The notes beneath the pieces were generated by a model that did no database searches, had not been told where the DNA came from, and saw only the letters and a list, made by a program, of their open reading frames with translations. Shown here piece by piece: positions 31,142 to 39,436 of a DNA stretch of 41,907 nucleotides. The stretch is from Candidatus Gottesmanbacteria bacterium GW2011_GWA2_43_14 (GTDB taxonomy: Bacteria; Patescibacteriota; Microgenomatia; 2-02-FULL-39-11), in contig LCFP01000018.1 in NCBI GenBank assembly GCA_000999095.1, forward strand, positions 1 through 41,907. Direction: 5' to 3'. Both the position numbers and the translations under genes were made by a program. Within the stretch, counting starts at the first letter, position 1, and the number at the start of each line of letters is the position of its first letter.

Positions 31142-33704
31142 ACCTGTAACTATTCTTTAAAACCGCAAACAAGGCTTTTAACTCCATTTTAGAAATTCGA
31201 TTCTGACTTTCTGATTTTTCTACCCTGGAAAATGTAAAAATTCTCCTCGCATGTATTTCATCCGCCCATTTCATTTCATCAACGGTTATTCCTACTGCTT
31301 CCAATAAAGCAATGAAAGGCTCCAAAGGTATACCTTCGGGAATATTCATATCCAAAGAGACTAAACCCGGATCCTTATATTTATTCCTGTTTTTAATAAA
31401 ATGAACAATAAAATCCCACATCTCAATTAAATCTGCTTTATCATGTGTATCGGTTGTTTCAAATTTAATATTCACTCCTACCATTCCCGCCGAAACTCCT
31501 TTTTTGTTAGGCTCAACTGTTATATCAACAATATTGGCGAAAAAAACAGCCAGACTGTCCAGTTTGGAAAACACCCCCGGTTCGTCGGGAAGTTCATAGT
31601 ACCTGCCGGGCAGTTCATCTTCATATTGCCATACATTCTTAATATACATCCTTAATTCACTCTTGTTTACACTTCCCAATCCGCTGTCAATAATGAATTT
31701 CTGAAAATCCGGTCCGGTAACCATCCCTTTTTCATCACGCAGGCAGTATTTTTTTTTAAAAGTCATAGGCATTAGATCCCATCCCCTGTTTAAATCAACA
31801 ATAGGTGCTGTTCTAATTAAACCGGGTAGTTTACCGTATTTATGCAAATGCAGTCCGGGGAATAAATTTTTATATAAATCCAAAAGTATCTCCTCACCTA
31901 AATCCTCGGCATCCAACCTAACCTTTTCCGCCATTGTCTCCAATTCGTCCATTGATTCATAACCCATGGTATTGACGACATATGGCGGTGTTTTCCGGGC
32001 GATAATTCCAATAACTTCCAGGTCTAACGATTCTCCTGATTCTTCAAATTTTTTAAACATCTCTGTCAGAGTAGCGTAACCCATTTTCATAACTAATTCC
32101 CTGATACTTTGGCCGTATTTTTCTGAGAATTTCAGAACCTCCCTGAGCTTTTTACGGACATATCCCTTTCTGCTTTCTTTTACATTTTTGTATGTAGTCA
32201 CTGATACGGTCCACTTTTCACCAGGTAATATTCTCACTTTGTCGTACTCGGAAAGTACACTTTCCATAGGCCGGGGCTCCCCGTTTATCAGAGCACTTTC
32301 AGCAAGCAGACCCAGATCTCCACTTAAAGTAAAAGCAAAATCCCATGCTGTAGATCCTTCGGTCAGTACAATAATTTCCCCTTCAGGTGTGTATGTAATT
32401 ATTGGCAGCCCCTCACGCACAAAATTTAAAAATTCAGTAGCGGTCTGAGCAGCCTGACCCTCTCCGGGCTGATTCTCCCTTTCGCCACGTCTGGTAAGCC
32501 TAAGTCTTTCCTGGGGTTTAGCCAGTTGTTCCCTGGCATACTCTTGTAGTTTTGCATAAGTTTCCATAAATTCTTCAGCTTCCGTTAAATTAAACCGGCT
32601 TACATCGGGCAATTGATACAAGGACAGCAATGAGGCCCCTTTTTTCAGATAACTATTGATGTCAAAAATTGAGAAAAGAAGTTCCATATCACCGTAAGGA
32701 TATTTAAAGTACGTTATGCCGTTTTCCGATACAGCATTTAAATCCTGATTCTGTAATCGTTTTTGAAAATAATCCAGAATGCGTGCATATTGATGATTAC
32801 TTCTGGCAACTATATTCACTTCACGGCTGTCGGGATCTTTAACTGTAACCCCGTCATCCGTAACTATGATGAAGTTATGAATATTCATAGGTTTTATAAA
32901 CAGCTCTTCTTCACTTATGCTTAAATCTACTCTCATAAAATCTAAAAATTCCGGTCTGTACCTATCTTCAATTATTTTTTTAGCGATTGCTGCCTGATCC
33001 GGCCAAAGAACTTCTGCGGCTATATCCGACATCTCGTCCGCCCAATCATTTAAATGGACCAGACGTGCCATCGGCACAAAAGTATTTAGAGTTTCCCTGA
33101 CAAAACCTGACTGTGCACTATGGGACAATCCGTAAATTGTCCTCATATTATGCAGCCTGTCCGCCAGTTTAATTAGAATCGATCTGGGGTCATCATCGAA
33201 AGCATTTATCAACTTTGACAAAGTCAGGCTTTCGGCAATTTTTTTCTTGGTTAAACCTGTGATTTTAGTGACATTTTCAACTGACCGGAACACATTTTTT
33301 CCGAATTTATCAAGAATCAGTTCATCGGAAATGTCCGTATCTTCCCTTGTATCATGAAGCAAAGCTGCTTCAATAGTTTCGACGTCACAGCCTGCATCAG
33401 CTAAAATCAGGGCAACATGCCCCGGGTGAACCATATATTCCTGAAACTGACCCTTTTTTTGTTTCCTTCCATCTTTCCCGGTCTCCGTCCCCCGGAATTG
33501 TTTGGCCTCTTTGTGAAAAAAATAAGCCATGTCAAAGGCATAAGCAATTTTATTCACGTCAGTTATATCAGGCAGATAAGCGGCAACCGTCTGCAGAAGA
33601 TTATTTCTTACCTCAAAAACGTCTTCCGTGGCGTTTTGATGTAAAAAATCCCGATAATAAAATCTGTGTTCCGGCTGTAATTTGAGATTTTCGTTATTAA
33701 GCAT
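31125..33704 (-). CDS. SpoT/RelA-like HD hydrolase + TGS protein lacking a recognisable synthetase domain
   Basis: An 859-residue protein. Residues 85-195 match the (p)ppGpp hydrolase HD domain: YMVHPGHVALIL, AALLHDTREDTDIS (HD at 117-118, ED at 121-122) and ILIKLADRLHNMRTI (Asp182). Residues 434-500 form a TGS domain (IITYTPEGEIIVLTEG...ALINGEPRPM). Between them, where RelA/SpoT has its synthetase, I find neither the R-x-K-x-x-S nor the E-x-Q-I-R-T motif. The C-terminal 360 residues include an ACT-like stretch near 725-790 that is only weakly recognisable. It probably degrades alarmone. The usual synthetase partner is not obvious; see the divergent orphan gene. Confidence 0.8.
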   Translation of the reverse strand: MLNNENLKLQPEHRFYYRDFLHQNATEDVFEVRNNLLQTVAAYLPDITDVNKIAYAFDMAYFFHKEAKQFRGTETGKDGRKQKKGQFQEYMVHPGHVALILADAGCDVETIEAALLHDTREDTDISDELILDKFGKNVFRSVENVTKITGLTKKKIAESLTLSKLINAFDDDPRSILIKLADRLHNMRTIYGLSHSAQSGFVRETLNTFVPMARLVHLNDWADEMSDIAAEVLWPDQAAIAKKIIEDRYRPEFLDFMRVDLSISEEELFIKPMNIHNFIIVTDDGVTVKDPDSREVNIVARSNHQYARILDYFQKRLQNQDLNAVSENGITYFKYPYGDMELLFSIFDINSYLKKGASLLSLYQLPDVSRFNLTEAEEFMETYAKLQEYAREQLAKPQERLRLTRRGERENQPGEGQAAQTATEFLNFVREGLPIITYTPEGEIIVLTEGSTAWDFAFTLSGDLGLLAESALINGEPRPMESVLSEYDKVRILPGEKWTVSVTTYKNVKESRKGYVRKKLREVLKFSEKYGQSIRELVMKMGYATLTEMFKKFEESGESLDLEVIGIIARKTPPYVVNTMGYESMDELETMAEKVRLDAEDLGEEILLDLYKNLFPGLHLHKYGKLPGLIRTAPIVDLNRGWDLMPMTFKKKYCLRDEKGMVTGPDFQKFIIDSGLGSVNKSELRMYIKNVWQYEDELPGRYYELPDEPGVFSKLDSLAVFFANIVDITVEPNKKGVSAGMVGVNIKFETTDTHDKADLIEMWDFIVHFIKNRNKYKDPGLVSLDMNIPEGIPLEPFIALLEAVGITVDEMKWADEIHARRIFTFSRVEKSESQNRISKMELKALFAVLKNSYRFTAGI

Positions 33705-33731
33705 AACTTAAAGAATTGCGTAAATTTGGCT

Positions 33732-33760
33732 ATTATAGCCCTGCTCATCGTGAAAAACAA
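33732..33760 (-). promoter_or_regulatory. Promoter of the SpoT-like gene
   Basis: TTGTTT (33755-33760), a 17-nt spacer and TATAAT (33732-33737) read on the minus strand, with the ATG 27 nt further. A second TATAAT lies further upstream (33762-33767), so two start sites are possible. Confidence 0.6.
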
Positions 33761-33778
33761 ATTATAGGACGTCCGATA

Positions 33779-33808
33779 TTGACTTAATCTGCCTCAATTA
33801 GTTACAAT
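33779..33808 (+). promoter_or_regulatory. Promoter of the 504-residue orphan gene
   Basis: TTGACT (33779-33784), an 18-nt spacer and TACAAT (33803-33808) on the plus strand give a start near 33815. This produces a leader of about 140 nt, unusually long for this window, where many genes seem leaderless. Confidence 0.6.
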
Positions 33809-33845
33809 ACTCCTGTTCTATGAGATATACAAATAATTTTGTCTG

Positions 33846-33951
33846 CCTCCATATTTGGCTCCCGATTGCATCGGGATCCGGAGGTCTTGGTTAAAAACAG
33901 CAGAATAACTTAAAAGTATGACCTCCCGGAAGCCAAGCGGGAGGTTTTTTT
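33846..33951 (+). promoter_or_regulatory. Attenuator-like 5' leader with mutually exclusive hairpins
   Basis: Hairpin 1 has outer stem CCTCC (33846-33850)/GGAGG (33880-33884) and inner stem TCCCGAT (33860-33866)/ATCGGGA (33870-33876). A terminator ACCTCCCG (33921-33928)/CGGGAGGT (33938-33945) with a seven-T run ends 3 nt before the ATG. GGAGGTC (33880-33886) is exactly complementary to GACCTCC (33920-33926), so it can pair with the terminator's 5' arm. Hairpin 1 and this antiterminator exclude each other. The design is that of a riboswitch or ribosome/protein-dependent attenuator. The ligand or factor is unknown; T-box and other known motifs were not recognised. Confidence 0.6.
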
Positions 33952-33954
33952 ATA

Positions 33955-35469
33955 ATGAATCAGTTCGAATCAATATTACCTGGATTGACTCAAACCATGA
34001 TCCTGGGACCAAAAATTGATCACGGAAGAGGTCAGTTGGAATTAATATCAAACGATCCTTTCCAGGATCCGAAAACAAGAAACAATTATCCTCTTACCGA
34101 AGACGGAATCGTCAGCATTAATGAAAGGATGTCCGAGTGGGACCGTATATTAACATTCTATAAGCATGATATCATAAGATCTGACGTCAAATTGGATCAT
34201 CCTCGCAGTAATTTAGACACAGACAGATGGACAAGGAAAATTATTTTTGATTTATTTCCTGAAATAAAAACAGTGGTTGACAGTGGAAAGGAAAATGAAT
34301 TTTTTAAAGGTCAATCACTACAAGGCTATATAAATGAAGTAGCATTTAAGAACGCATTAAGTTTTCGGAGCTGGTTAATTAATAACTTACCTGTAGAATC
34401 AAAAACTATTATTCCTACTTATGGAGACATTTTTATAAGAAAGAAAAAAATTCCCACTACACCGGAAGATTTTATTTTAAAATATCATAAATTACTATCT
34501 CTTTCAAAACGATTTCGTAAAATCAGTAATCTACCAGATTTAGTCAAATATTATCCTGGACAAATAAATCAAGTCAAACCGCAGGATCAAAGATTTACGC
34601 ATGAAGTCATGACTTTATTATCTGCCCTTTATGTAACAACCATTCTGGATTTATCGAAAACATCTGAAGAAAACGTCCTTCCCGATTTTGTGGAAGATCT
34701 GGAAGACGCATTTCCTTATAAAGATCCTCCCGATATTATTTATCTGTTAATTGGATTATCCAAAGACGGAAAATGCCAGCGAATGTCTGTGCAACCAATG
34801 AAATGGCAGGCAAAACTTTATATCCAGATAGGAAAATATGATGCGAGTGATATCCACTACATCAGAAATATTGAGGTTGAAATTGATACCGAAACCGGAG
34901 AGCTCTGGGAAGATTTGACTTGGGAAGAAAAAATAGCTGGTCGTAAAAAAAAGATCAAATTCTTTACTATCCATGACGACCGGGAAAAAACTCTAGAATC
35001 GGAAACTTGCAAAGCATATCGTGATAGGGCGATGCCTCCGAGTGACAGAAGAGGTGCCAGGATAATCATTAATGACAGGGATCACTTAGATTTTTATATC
35101 AAATTGCTGAGTAAGAAAATGCCGGGATGGTATATTTTTGAAGATGAAGTTAAATCAAGAAGCCGGCAACAAACAATAGAGCATAACATTCAATATTTTG
35201 CCAGCCGAAATGAGAATCCCAAACACCGGATTGAATTAAATATTGAATGGTTATGGAAAGGTCATATGGGTTTTGGATCGTGGGTCCAGAAACGTTATGA
35301 GAGTTTTGCCGGCAGAAATGCCTATGCCTATAAAATGAGGGAATTAATAGAAGAAATCTATCCAAAATGGTTTCCTGAAGAGATTTACGGGATTCGGTGG
35401 TCTATGGATGGAGTCAAAAATGACTTGATAGGTCATGCAAATCGAAAAGCCCTCGGTCAGGAAGCTTAA
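33955..35469 (+). CDS. Orphan 504-residue protein, unknown function
   Basis: A soluble protein with no signal peptide or membrane helix and no domain I can name with confidence. It is rich in charged and aromatic residues and more AT-rich than its neighbours. The segments 364-390 (DRRGARIIINDRDHLDFYIK) and 425-448 (RIELNIEWLWKGHMGFGSWV) have the order and spacing of two RelA/SpoT synthetase landmarks (D-x-x-G-x-R-I-I and E-x-Q-I-R-T...H-x-x-Y). However, the key residues are only partly kept. Its position divergent from a synthetase-less SpoT homologue makes a diverged synthetase-like partner thinkable. The start codon sits 3 nt after an attenuator terminator. It ends exactly where the convergent FN3-dockerin gene ends, with no gap. 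Confidence 0.8.
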   Translation: MNQFESILPGLTQTMILGPKIDHGRGQLELISNDPFQDPKTRNNYPLTEDGIVSINERMSEWDRILTFYKHDIIRSDVKLDHPRSNLDTDRWTRKIIFDLFPEIKTVVDSGKENEFFKGQSLQGYINEVAFKNALSFRSWLINNLPVESKTIIPTYGDIFIRKKKIPTTPEDFILKYHKLLSLSKRFRKISNLPDLVKYYPGQINQVKPQDQRFTHEVMTLLSALYVTTILDLSKTSEENVLPDFVEDLEDAFPYKDPPDIIYLLIGLSKDGKCQRMSVQPMKWQAKLYIQIGKYDASDIHYIRNIEVEIDTETGELWEDLTWEEKIAGRKKKIKFFTIHDDREKTLESETCKAYRDRAMPPSDRRGARIIINDRDHLDFYIKLLSKKMPGWYIFEDEVKSRSRQQTIEHNIQYFASRNENPKHRIELNIEWLWKGHMGFGSWVQKRYESFAGRNAYAYKMRELIEEIYPKWFPEEIYGIRWSMDGVKNDLIGHANRKALGQEA

Positions 35470-36129
35470 TTATTTCCCAGCTTTTTGGCATTTGATGATG
35501 TCGAGGCCGTTAATGATGCCGTTGCCGTCGATGTCATAGGTCTTGATGGAAGCCCATTCCGCGGCTGCTTTGCTGCTTTTGCCGATATTTGCCTGGACTG
35601 CTTTGCAGAACAATGACAGGTTTGAAGTAGGCATAGGCGTTTCTTCATTGTTTGTCCGTCCGCCTGCAGCCCGGGTCGGCAAATTTTCCGCTTCATCGGC
35701 CGTTTCTCCTATCGCGGCAGTCGTAAAACTATACGGCACGCAACTACCCTCTTCACACTTTTGATTTGTTGAATCGCAACGGGTCTCGCCTACTGCAATC
35801 AGATAATAATAGACGGTATTGGGCGTCAAAAGCGTCAAGGGCACATTGTGCCTGAGTGTCGCTGAGGCTTCCGGAGCATTGAATGTCAGATTTATAGTAT
35901 TGGTGCCATATTCCACCCTGCCCTGGCTCTCCTCATCCGAATCCCAATTGATGACAGCGCTGTTGGGACCGATATTGTCCGCCCGGACATTTGTCGCCGG
36001 ACAGTCGGATGCGCGGGCAAAATATACCGAAGCACTGCGGCCTAAAAAGATGGTCACAATAAAAATAAAGATGCTGATAAATGCCAGAAGAATGTACTTG
36101 GTTTGCTTTTGAAATTTACCTAAGGACAT
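35470..36129 (-). CDS. Membrane-anchored FN3-like protein with C-terminal dockerin-like motif
   Basis: The 219-residue protein has an N-terminal transmembrane anchor (about 11-38) and an FN3/purple-acid-phosphatase-N-like beta domain (about 43-140: NSAVINWDSDEESQGRVEYG ending YSFTT). After a linker with a Thr/Pro patch comes a C-terminal EF-hand-like loop, YDIDGNGIINGLDIIKC. The loop (D-x-D-x-N-G-x-I) is the calcium-binding half of a dockerin module. It is the last gene of the cohesin-dockerin cluster and may dock onto the cohesins of its neighbours. Confidence 0.8.
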   Translation of the reverse strand: MSLGKFQKQTKYILLAFISIFIFIVTIFLGRSASVYFARASDCPATNVRADNIGPNSAVINWDSDEESQGRVEYGTNTINLTFNAPEASATLRHNVPLTLLTPNTVYYYLIAVGETRCDSTNQKCEEGSCVPYSFTTAAIGETADEAENLPTRAAGGRTNNEETPMPTSNLSLFCKAVQANIGKSSKAAAEWASIKTYDIDGNGIINGLDIIKCQKAGK

Positions 36130-36139
36130 ATATCTCCTT

Positions 36140-36988
36140 TTATAACATAAATAACAGACCGATTACGGTCAAGATTGCACCTAAACCAAATGCACCGAAT
36201 GTCACTTCGGCAATACCTGCCCTGGGCATGGCAGTAACCTGAACCTGCGGAACGTCAGTCGGAGGAACGGGTGTGGCTGTAGGAGGAACGGGTGTGGCTG
36301 TAGGTGTCGGAGTATCTGTAGGAGTGGGGGTATCTGTAGGCGGAACGTCAGTAGGTCCTGCACCATTTCCGTTACCACCCGGAGCCGTCGTTGCAGTTGG
36401 CTCTCCGGGAGCTGTCGTTACCGTTGGCTCTCCGGGAGCTGTCGTTACCGTCGGGCCGGCCGCACAGGTAGCTGAAACCGGAATGGTAATTGCCGGCAGA
36501 GGGCAGGAAACGATATCTTTTGAATCGGAAGCCCTGTTGATATTGGTGTCAGCCTCGGAACCGTTGACGCACTCGAAGGTCAACTGGCTGGATCCGGCTG
36601 AGACAGCTTTAAGGTTTAAGGTATAGAAAGGTTGAAAATCCGTGGAAGACTTGGTATAGGCAATTGATTGTTCCCAGGACGAGGCCAAATATTTATTATT
36701 CGTACCTGAGATATGTGTGGCAAATGCAAATGTAAAAAAATTCTCAGTTGCAGCTGATTCGATATTGATTTTTGCCGGATCAAAGTTTAAAAGAACATCG
36801 CCGTTGATTGATTCCGTACCGTTGGTGTTTATATAAATCCTGGCCTGAAAAGCCTTTCCGACACAAATACTTTGATTGGGGTCTACTATTTCAAGTTTGT
36901 AACCGGGAATTCCAGCAGCAAAGCTGACTTCAGCCGTTGAAGCAAAAAGAAAGATAAGGATGATCAGCAATCGGAAAAAATAATTCAT
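36140..36988 (-). CDS. Secreted cohesin-domain protein with Thr/Pro stalk and C-terminal membrane anchor
   Basis: A 282-residue protein. Signal peptide (cleavage near SFAAG, residue 26), then a cohesin-like beta domain at about 30-175 (YKLEIVDPNQSICVGKAFQARIY-type opening, LLNFDPAKINIE). A repeated stalk follows (TTAPGEPTV and TPTPTDTPTPTA units, about 180-250), then MPRAG and a hydrophobic helix to the end. There is no basic tail after the helix. This is a type I surface protein anchored by its C-terminus; MPRAG resembles a variant sorting signal, but that is a guess. The cohesin faces outward to receive dockerins. Confidence 0.82.
   Translation of the reverse strand: MNYFFRLLIILIFLFASTAEVSFAAGIPGYKLEIVDPNQSICVGKAFQARIYINTNGTESINGDVLLNFDPAKINIESAATENFFTFAFATHISGTNNKYLASSWEQSIAYTKSSTDFQPFYTLNLKAVSAGSSQLTFECVNGSEADTNINRASDSKDIVSCPLPAITIPVSATCAAGPTVTTAPGEPTVTTAPGEPTATTAPGGNGNGAGPTDVPPTDTPTPTDTPTPTATPVPPTATPVPPTDVPQVQVTAMPRAGIAEVTFGAFGLGAILTVIGLLFML
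36273..36470 (-). repeat. Short tandem repeats encoding the Thr/Pro stalk
   Basis: A 27-bp unit beginning GGCTCTCCGGGAGCTG and encoding TTAPGEPTV occurs two to three times at about 36398-36455. An 18-bp unit GGAACGGGTGTGGCTGTA occurs twice at about 36266-36303. Such repeats make stalk length variable between cells. Confidence 0.8.
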
Positions 36989-36997
36989 GCTGCACGA

Positions 36998-37582
36998 TTA
37001 TTCCGTTACGGTTAAATTTAAATTTTCTACACTGCCTAAAATATTGGCACTGTTTACTTTGTCAACCAAAGTAGTGGTATTGGTGGAACCGGGTATAAAA
37101 TCCAGCTTCAACTCTGTTGCTCCGGACTTTACTCCGGTGAAATTTACCGCGAAAAAATTAACTTCCTCCCCTGCCTGAACGGATGACTGCGGAGAATAAG
37201 CGGTTATCTTGATAACTCCATTTTCCCGATCGACGTTAATGCGGGGAAATTCCCGGTAAAAGGCACCGGGCACAACACTGCTATCATCCGCTGTCAAATA
37301 TTCCGGATTGAACAGTAAAACAGCGTCAGATCCGAATATTTCGGGATTTTCCGTCGTAAAAACTATATTAAAAGGCTGTGCTTCCCCAACCCTCAAAGGT
37401 GCCTCAGGGGCAATTATCCTCATTACACCGGTTTTCGTCTGCACTGCCTCTTCTTCTACCACCGCTTCAGGTAAATTCTGGGTTTCAGGCAAAGTCTGCC
37501 TGTTTCTTAAATAAAAGATGCCGACTAAAAGCAGAACCAGGGTGCCCACAACAACCAATATTTTTTTCATATCAGATTTCAT
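36998..37582 (-). CDS. Membrane-anchored single-cohesin protein
   Basis: A 194-residue protein with an N-terminal transmembrane helix (about 7-26; the ATG of MKKILVV at residue 5 is an alternative start), a short acidic linker, and a single cohesin-like domain (about 55-190). The domain shows the FNIVFTTENPEIFGSDAVLL strand pair, then LFNPEYL, and later AVNFTGVKSGATELKLDF. It follows the next gene upstream by 3 nt. It would hold a cohesin close to the membrane, the simplest anchor for a dockerin-bearing partner. Confidence 0.8.
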   Translation of the reverse strand: MKSDMKKILVVVGTLVLLLVGIFYLRNRQTLPETQNLPEAVVEEEAVQTKTGVMRIIAPEAPLRVGEAQPFNIVFTTENPEIFGSDAVLLFNPEYLTADDSSVVPGAFYREFPRINVDRENGVIKITAYSPQSSVQAGEEVNFFAVNFTGVKSGATELKLDFIPGSTNTTTLVDKVNSANILGSVENLNLTVTE

Positions 37583-37585
37583 CTA

Positions 37586-39436
37586 TTATAAATCATCATC
37601 CGGTTTGGTAGACAAAGTATTGACGACTTTGGAAACGTCGTTTCCGTTGACAATACCGTCAAAATTGACGTCAGCTACAAACAGATCCGTTGCCCCTGTC
37701 TGGCCGATGCGTGAAACGATTAGCGAAATGTCGATGGCATTGACTGTACAGTCCTGCAAGAAATTCGTATTAGGATCGGGCAGATCTCCCGGCTCCAGTG
37801 GTATACCTGTCCAATCGTAGACCCCATTCTGGCCGGATGCCAGATTCAGATGCCGGACAACTTCGGTTCCCCGGAATTTTTCGGTTTTCAGCATCAGAGT
37901 ATAGTAATTATCAGGTGCAATACCGGCAAGAACCACGTAACCCTCCGGTGTGACGTCAGCAATGGTGCCGGACGGTGTATCAGCAACCAAAGGCAGATTG
38001 GTAGGCTGGTAAATACCGTTAACTGCTCTCATCGGAACTATGTAATCCTTTTCTCCCGGACCGGCTGTCTGACAGGAAGGTGATTGGCTGATTTCATTTG
38101 CCAGGAAAAACAAGTCATCTTTGACTCTCAGCTTGAAGTATAAATCAGGATTATTCTGAGTGTGATTCAATATCGCGCTGAATTTCAGCAGAGGAACATC
38201 TCCGGGAACATCAGTCGGAGTCGGAGTAGGTTCACCGGGCTCGGTGGTCGGAGTCGGGCTGGGAGGCTCCCCTCCGTTCAATTCCAATCCCAGGGACGAC
38301 ACACTGATCGTCCTTTCCGTACCTGTCCCGTCCACAATTTGCATATCCGCTGAATCAAAATTAACTGTTGTCTGATCAGCAGCTTGTGTAACCGATGTGA
38401 ACGTGACCGAGGCAAATTCAAAGCTTCCGGAAGGAAGGGTATCTGTAGGTGAAGCGGCAATTACCACAACAGCCCTGCCGGTTGAATTGGCTGAGGCGGC
38501 CGTTGTTTTTTCTACAATTGTAGAGAGGTTCGGATTAGTAGTTATCTCGGAAGCGAGATTTATTTTGACCGGATCAAATGTAAAGACGACCCTGCCGAAA
38601 GCAATACTGTTTGTACCTGCATTGGCCATTATCTTGAAATTGGTGTCCGGCGGCAAGCTGCCGGTTGAGGGACTGAACGTCATATCGACTTCACCGGCAA
38701 TGACGGTCGGTGTCGGTCCGACGCCGCCGATGTGGATTGTCAGACTGTCTTTCTCTCCCACATCAATGACATATTCCTGTGTAACAGGTTGGGTGGGCCC
38801 GATTGTTGTTGGAGTCGGATCTGACGGATTGGTCGGCTGAGGTGAATTTGTAGGGCCTCCCGGTGTGGAAGTGGCCCCTTGAGTACCGATAATATATGAT
38901 GGTGCTGTCCCGGCTGTCGAAACATCAGGCGCCTGGCCAGAAATACCACCCTCTGTCGCTCTGGTTGAAGTAAAACTTATCGGGGCTGAACCTACGGCTG
39001 CGCCCGGATCAACCATTAATTTAACGTTGGCAAATGCCAGGTCGCTGGAAGTCACCGGCACCGGATTGGTGCCAATAGCAATCGCGCACATCAAAGTCAC
39101 TTTCTGACCCTGGATACTAACAAACGGAAGTCCGTCAAAAGGCGCGATGCAATTGGCTGAGACGATGTTAAATTTAGTGCTGATATCCAAAACCACCTGG
39201 GCGCCGCTGACATTAATTGAGCGGCTAGCAACTTTAAACAAATTCAACTGGGCATCAAAGGTCTGACCGGGAGAAAAAGTGCCTGAAGGAGGTAAAAAAT
39301 GAATGTCTATCTCATTGGTACCGGCTGCCCTGTTTCTGATATCGATGTTTTGCCTGGAAATTAAAGTAGCCAGTAACAGAAACCCGGCCAGCAGGAAGAA
39401 AATTACCAAACCGATAATTTGTTTTTTGTTTATCAT
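37586..39436 (-). CDS. Large anchored protein with two cohesin-like domains, an extra beta domain and C-terminal dockerin
   Basis: A 616-residue protein. N-terminal membrane anchor (8-27), cohesin-like domain 1 (about 40-185, FLPPSGTFSPGQTFDAQLNL), and a Thr/Pro linker. Cohesin-like domain 2 follows (about 250-395, FSPSTGSLPPDTNFKIMANA). A PTPTPTDVPGDV linker leads to a further beta-rich domain (about 415-545). A two-loop dockerin closes the protein (DCTVNAIDISLIVSRIG and VADVNFDGIVNGNDVSKVV). Carrying both cohesins and a dockerin, it can both receive and bind partners. The start overlaps the previous stop by 4 nt (ATGA). Confidence 0.88.
   Translation of the reverse strand: MINKKQIIGLVIFFLLAGFLLLATLISRQNIDIRNRAAGTNEIDIHFLPPSGTFSPGQTFDAQLNLFKVASRSINVSGAQVVLDISTKFNIVSANCIAPFDGLPFVSIQGQKVTLMCAIAIGTNPVPVTSSDLAFANVKLMVDPGAAVGSAPISFTSTRATEGGISGQAPDVSTAGTAPSYIIGTQGATSTPGGPTNSPQPTNPSDPTPTTIGPTQPVTQEYVIDVGEKDSLTIHIGGVGPTPTVIAGEVDMTFSPSTGSLPPDTNFKIMANAGTNSIAFGRVVFTFDPVKINLASEITTNPNLSTIVEKTTAASANSTGRAVVVIAASPTDTLPSGSFEFASVTFTSVTQAADQTTVNFDSADMQIVDGTGTERTISVSSLGLELNGGEPPSPTPTTEPGEPTPTPTDVPGDVPLLKFSAILNHTQNNPDLYFKLRVKDDLFFLANEISQSPSCQTAGPGEKDYIVPMRAVNGIYQPTNLPLVADTPSGTIADVTPEGYVVLAGIAPDNYYTLMLKTEKFRGTEVVRHLNLASGQNGVYDWTGIPLEPGDLPDPNTNFLQDCTVNAIDISLIVSRIGQTGATDLFVADVNFDGIVNGNDVSKVVNTLSTKPDDDL
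39325..39436 (-). repeat. 112-bp direct repeat, copy 1 (anchor-coding start of the 616-aa gene)
   Basis: Nearly identical to 40152-40263 (a handful of differences). It encodes MINKKQIIGLVIFFLLAGFL and the following RQNIDIRNRA. The similarity continues past the start codon into the 3' end of the preceding gene (dockerin), so the duplicated unit is the gene junction itself. Confidence 0.9.

Noticed and set aside
33955..35469. The orphan protein considered as a transposase or phage protein.
   Set aside because: No DDE, HUH or recombinase motif, no terminal repeats and no neighbouring phage genes were seen.
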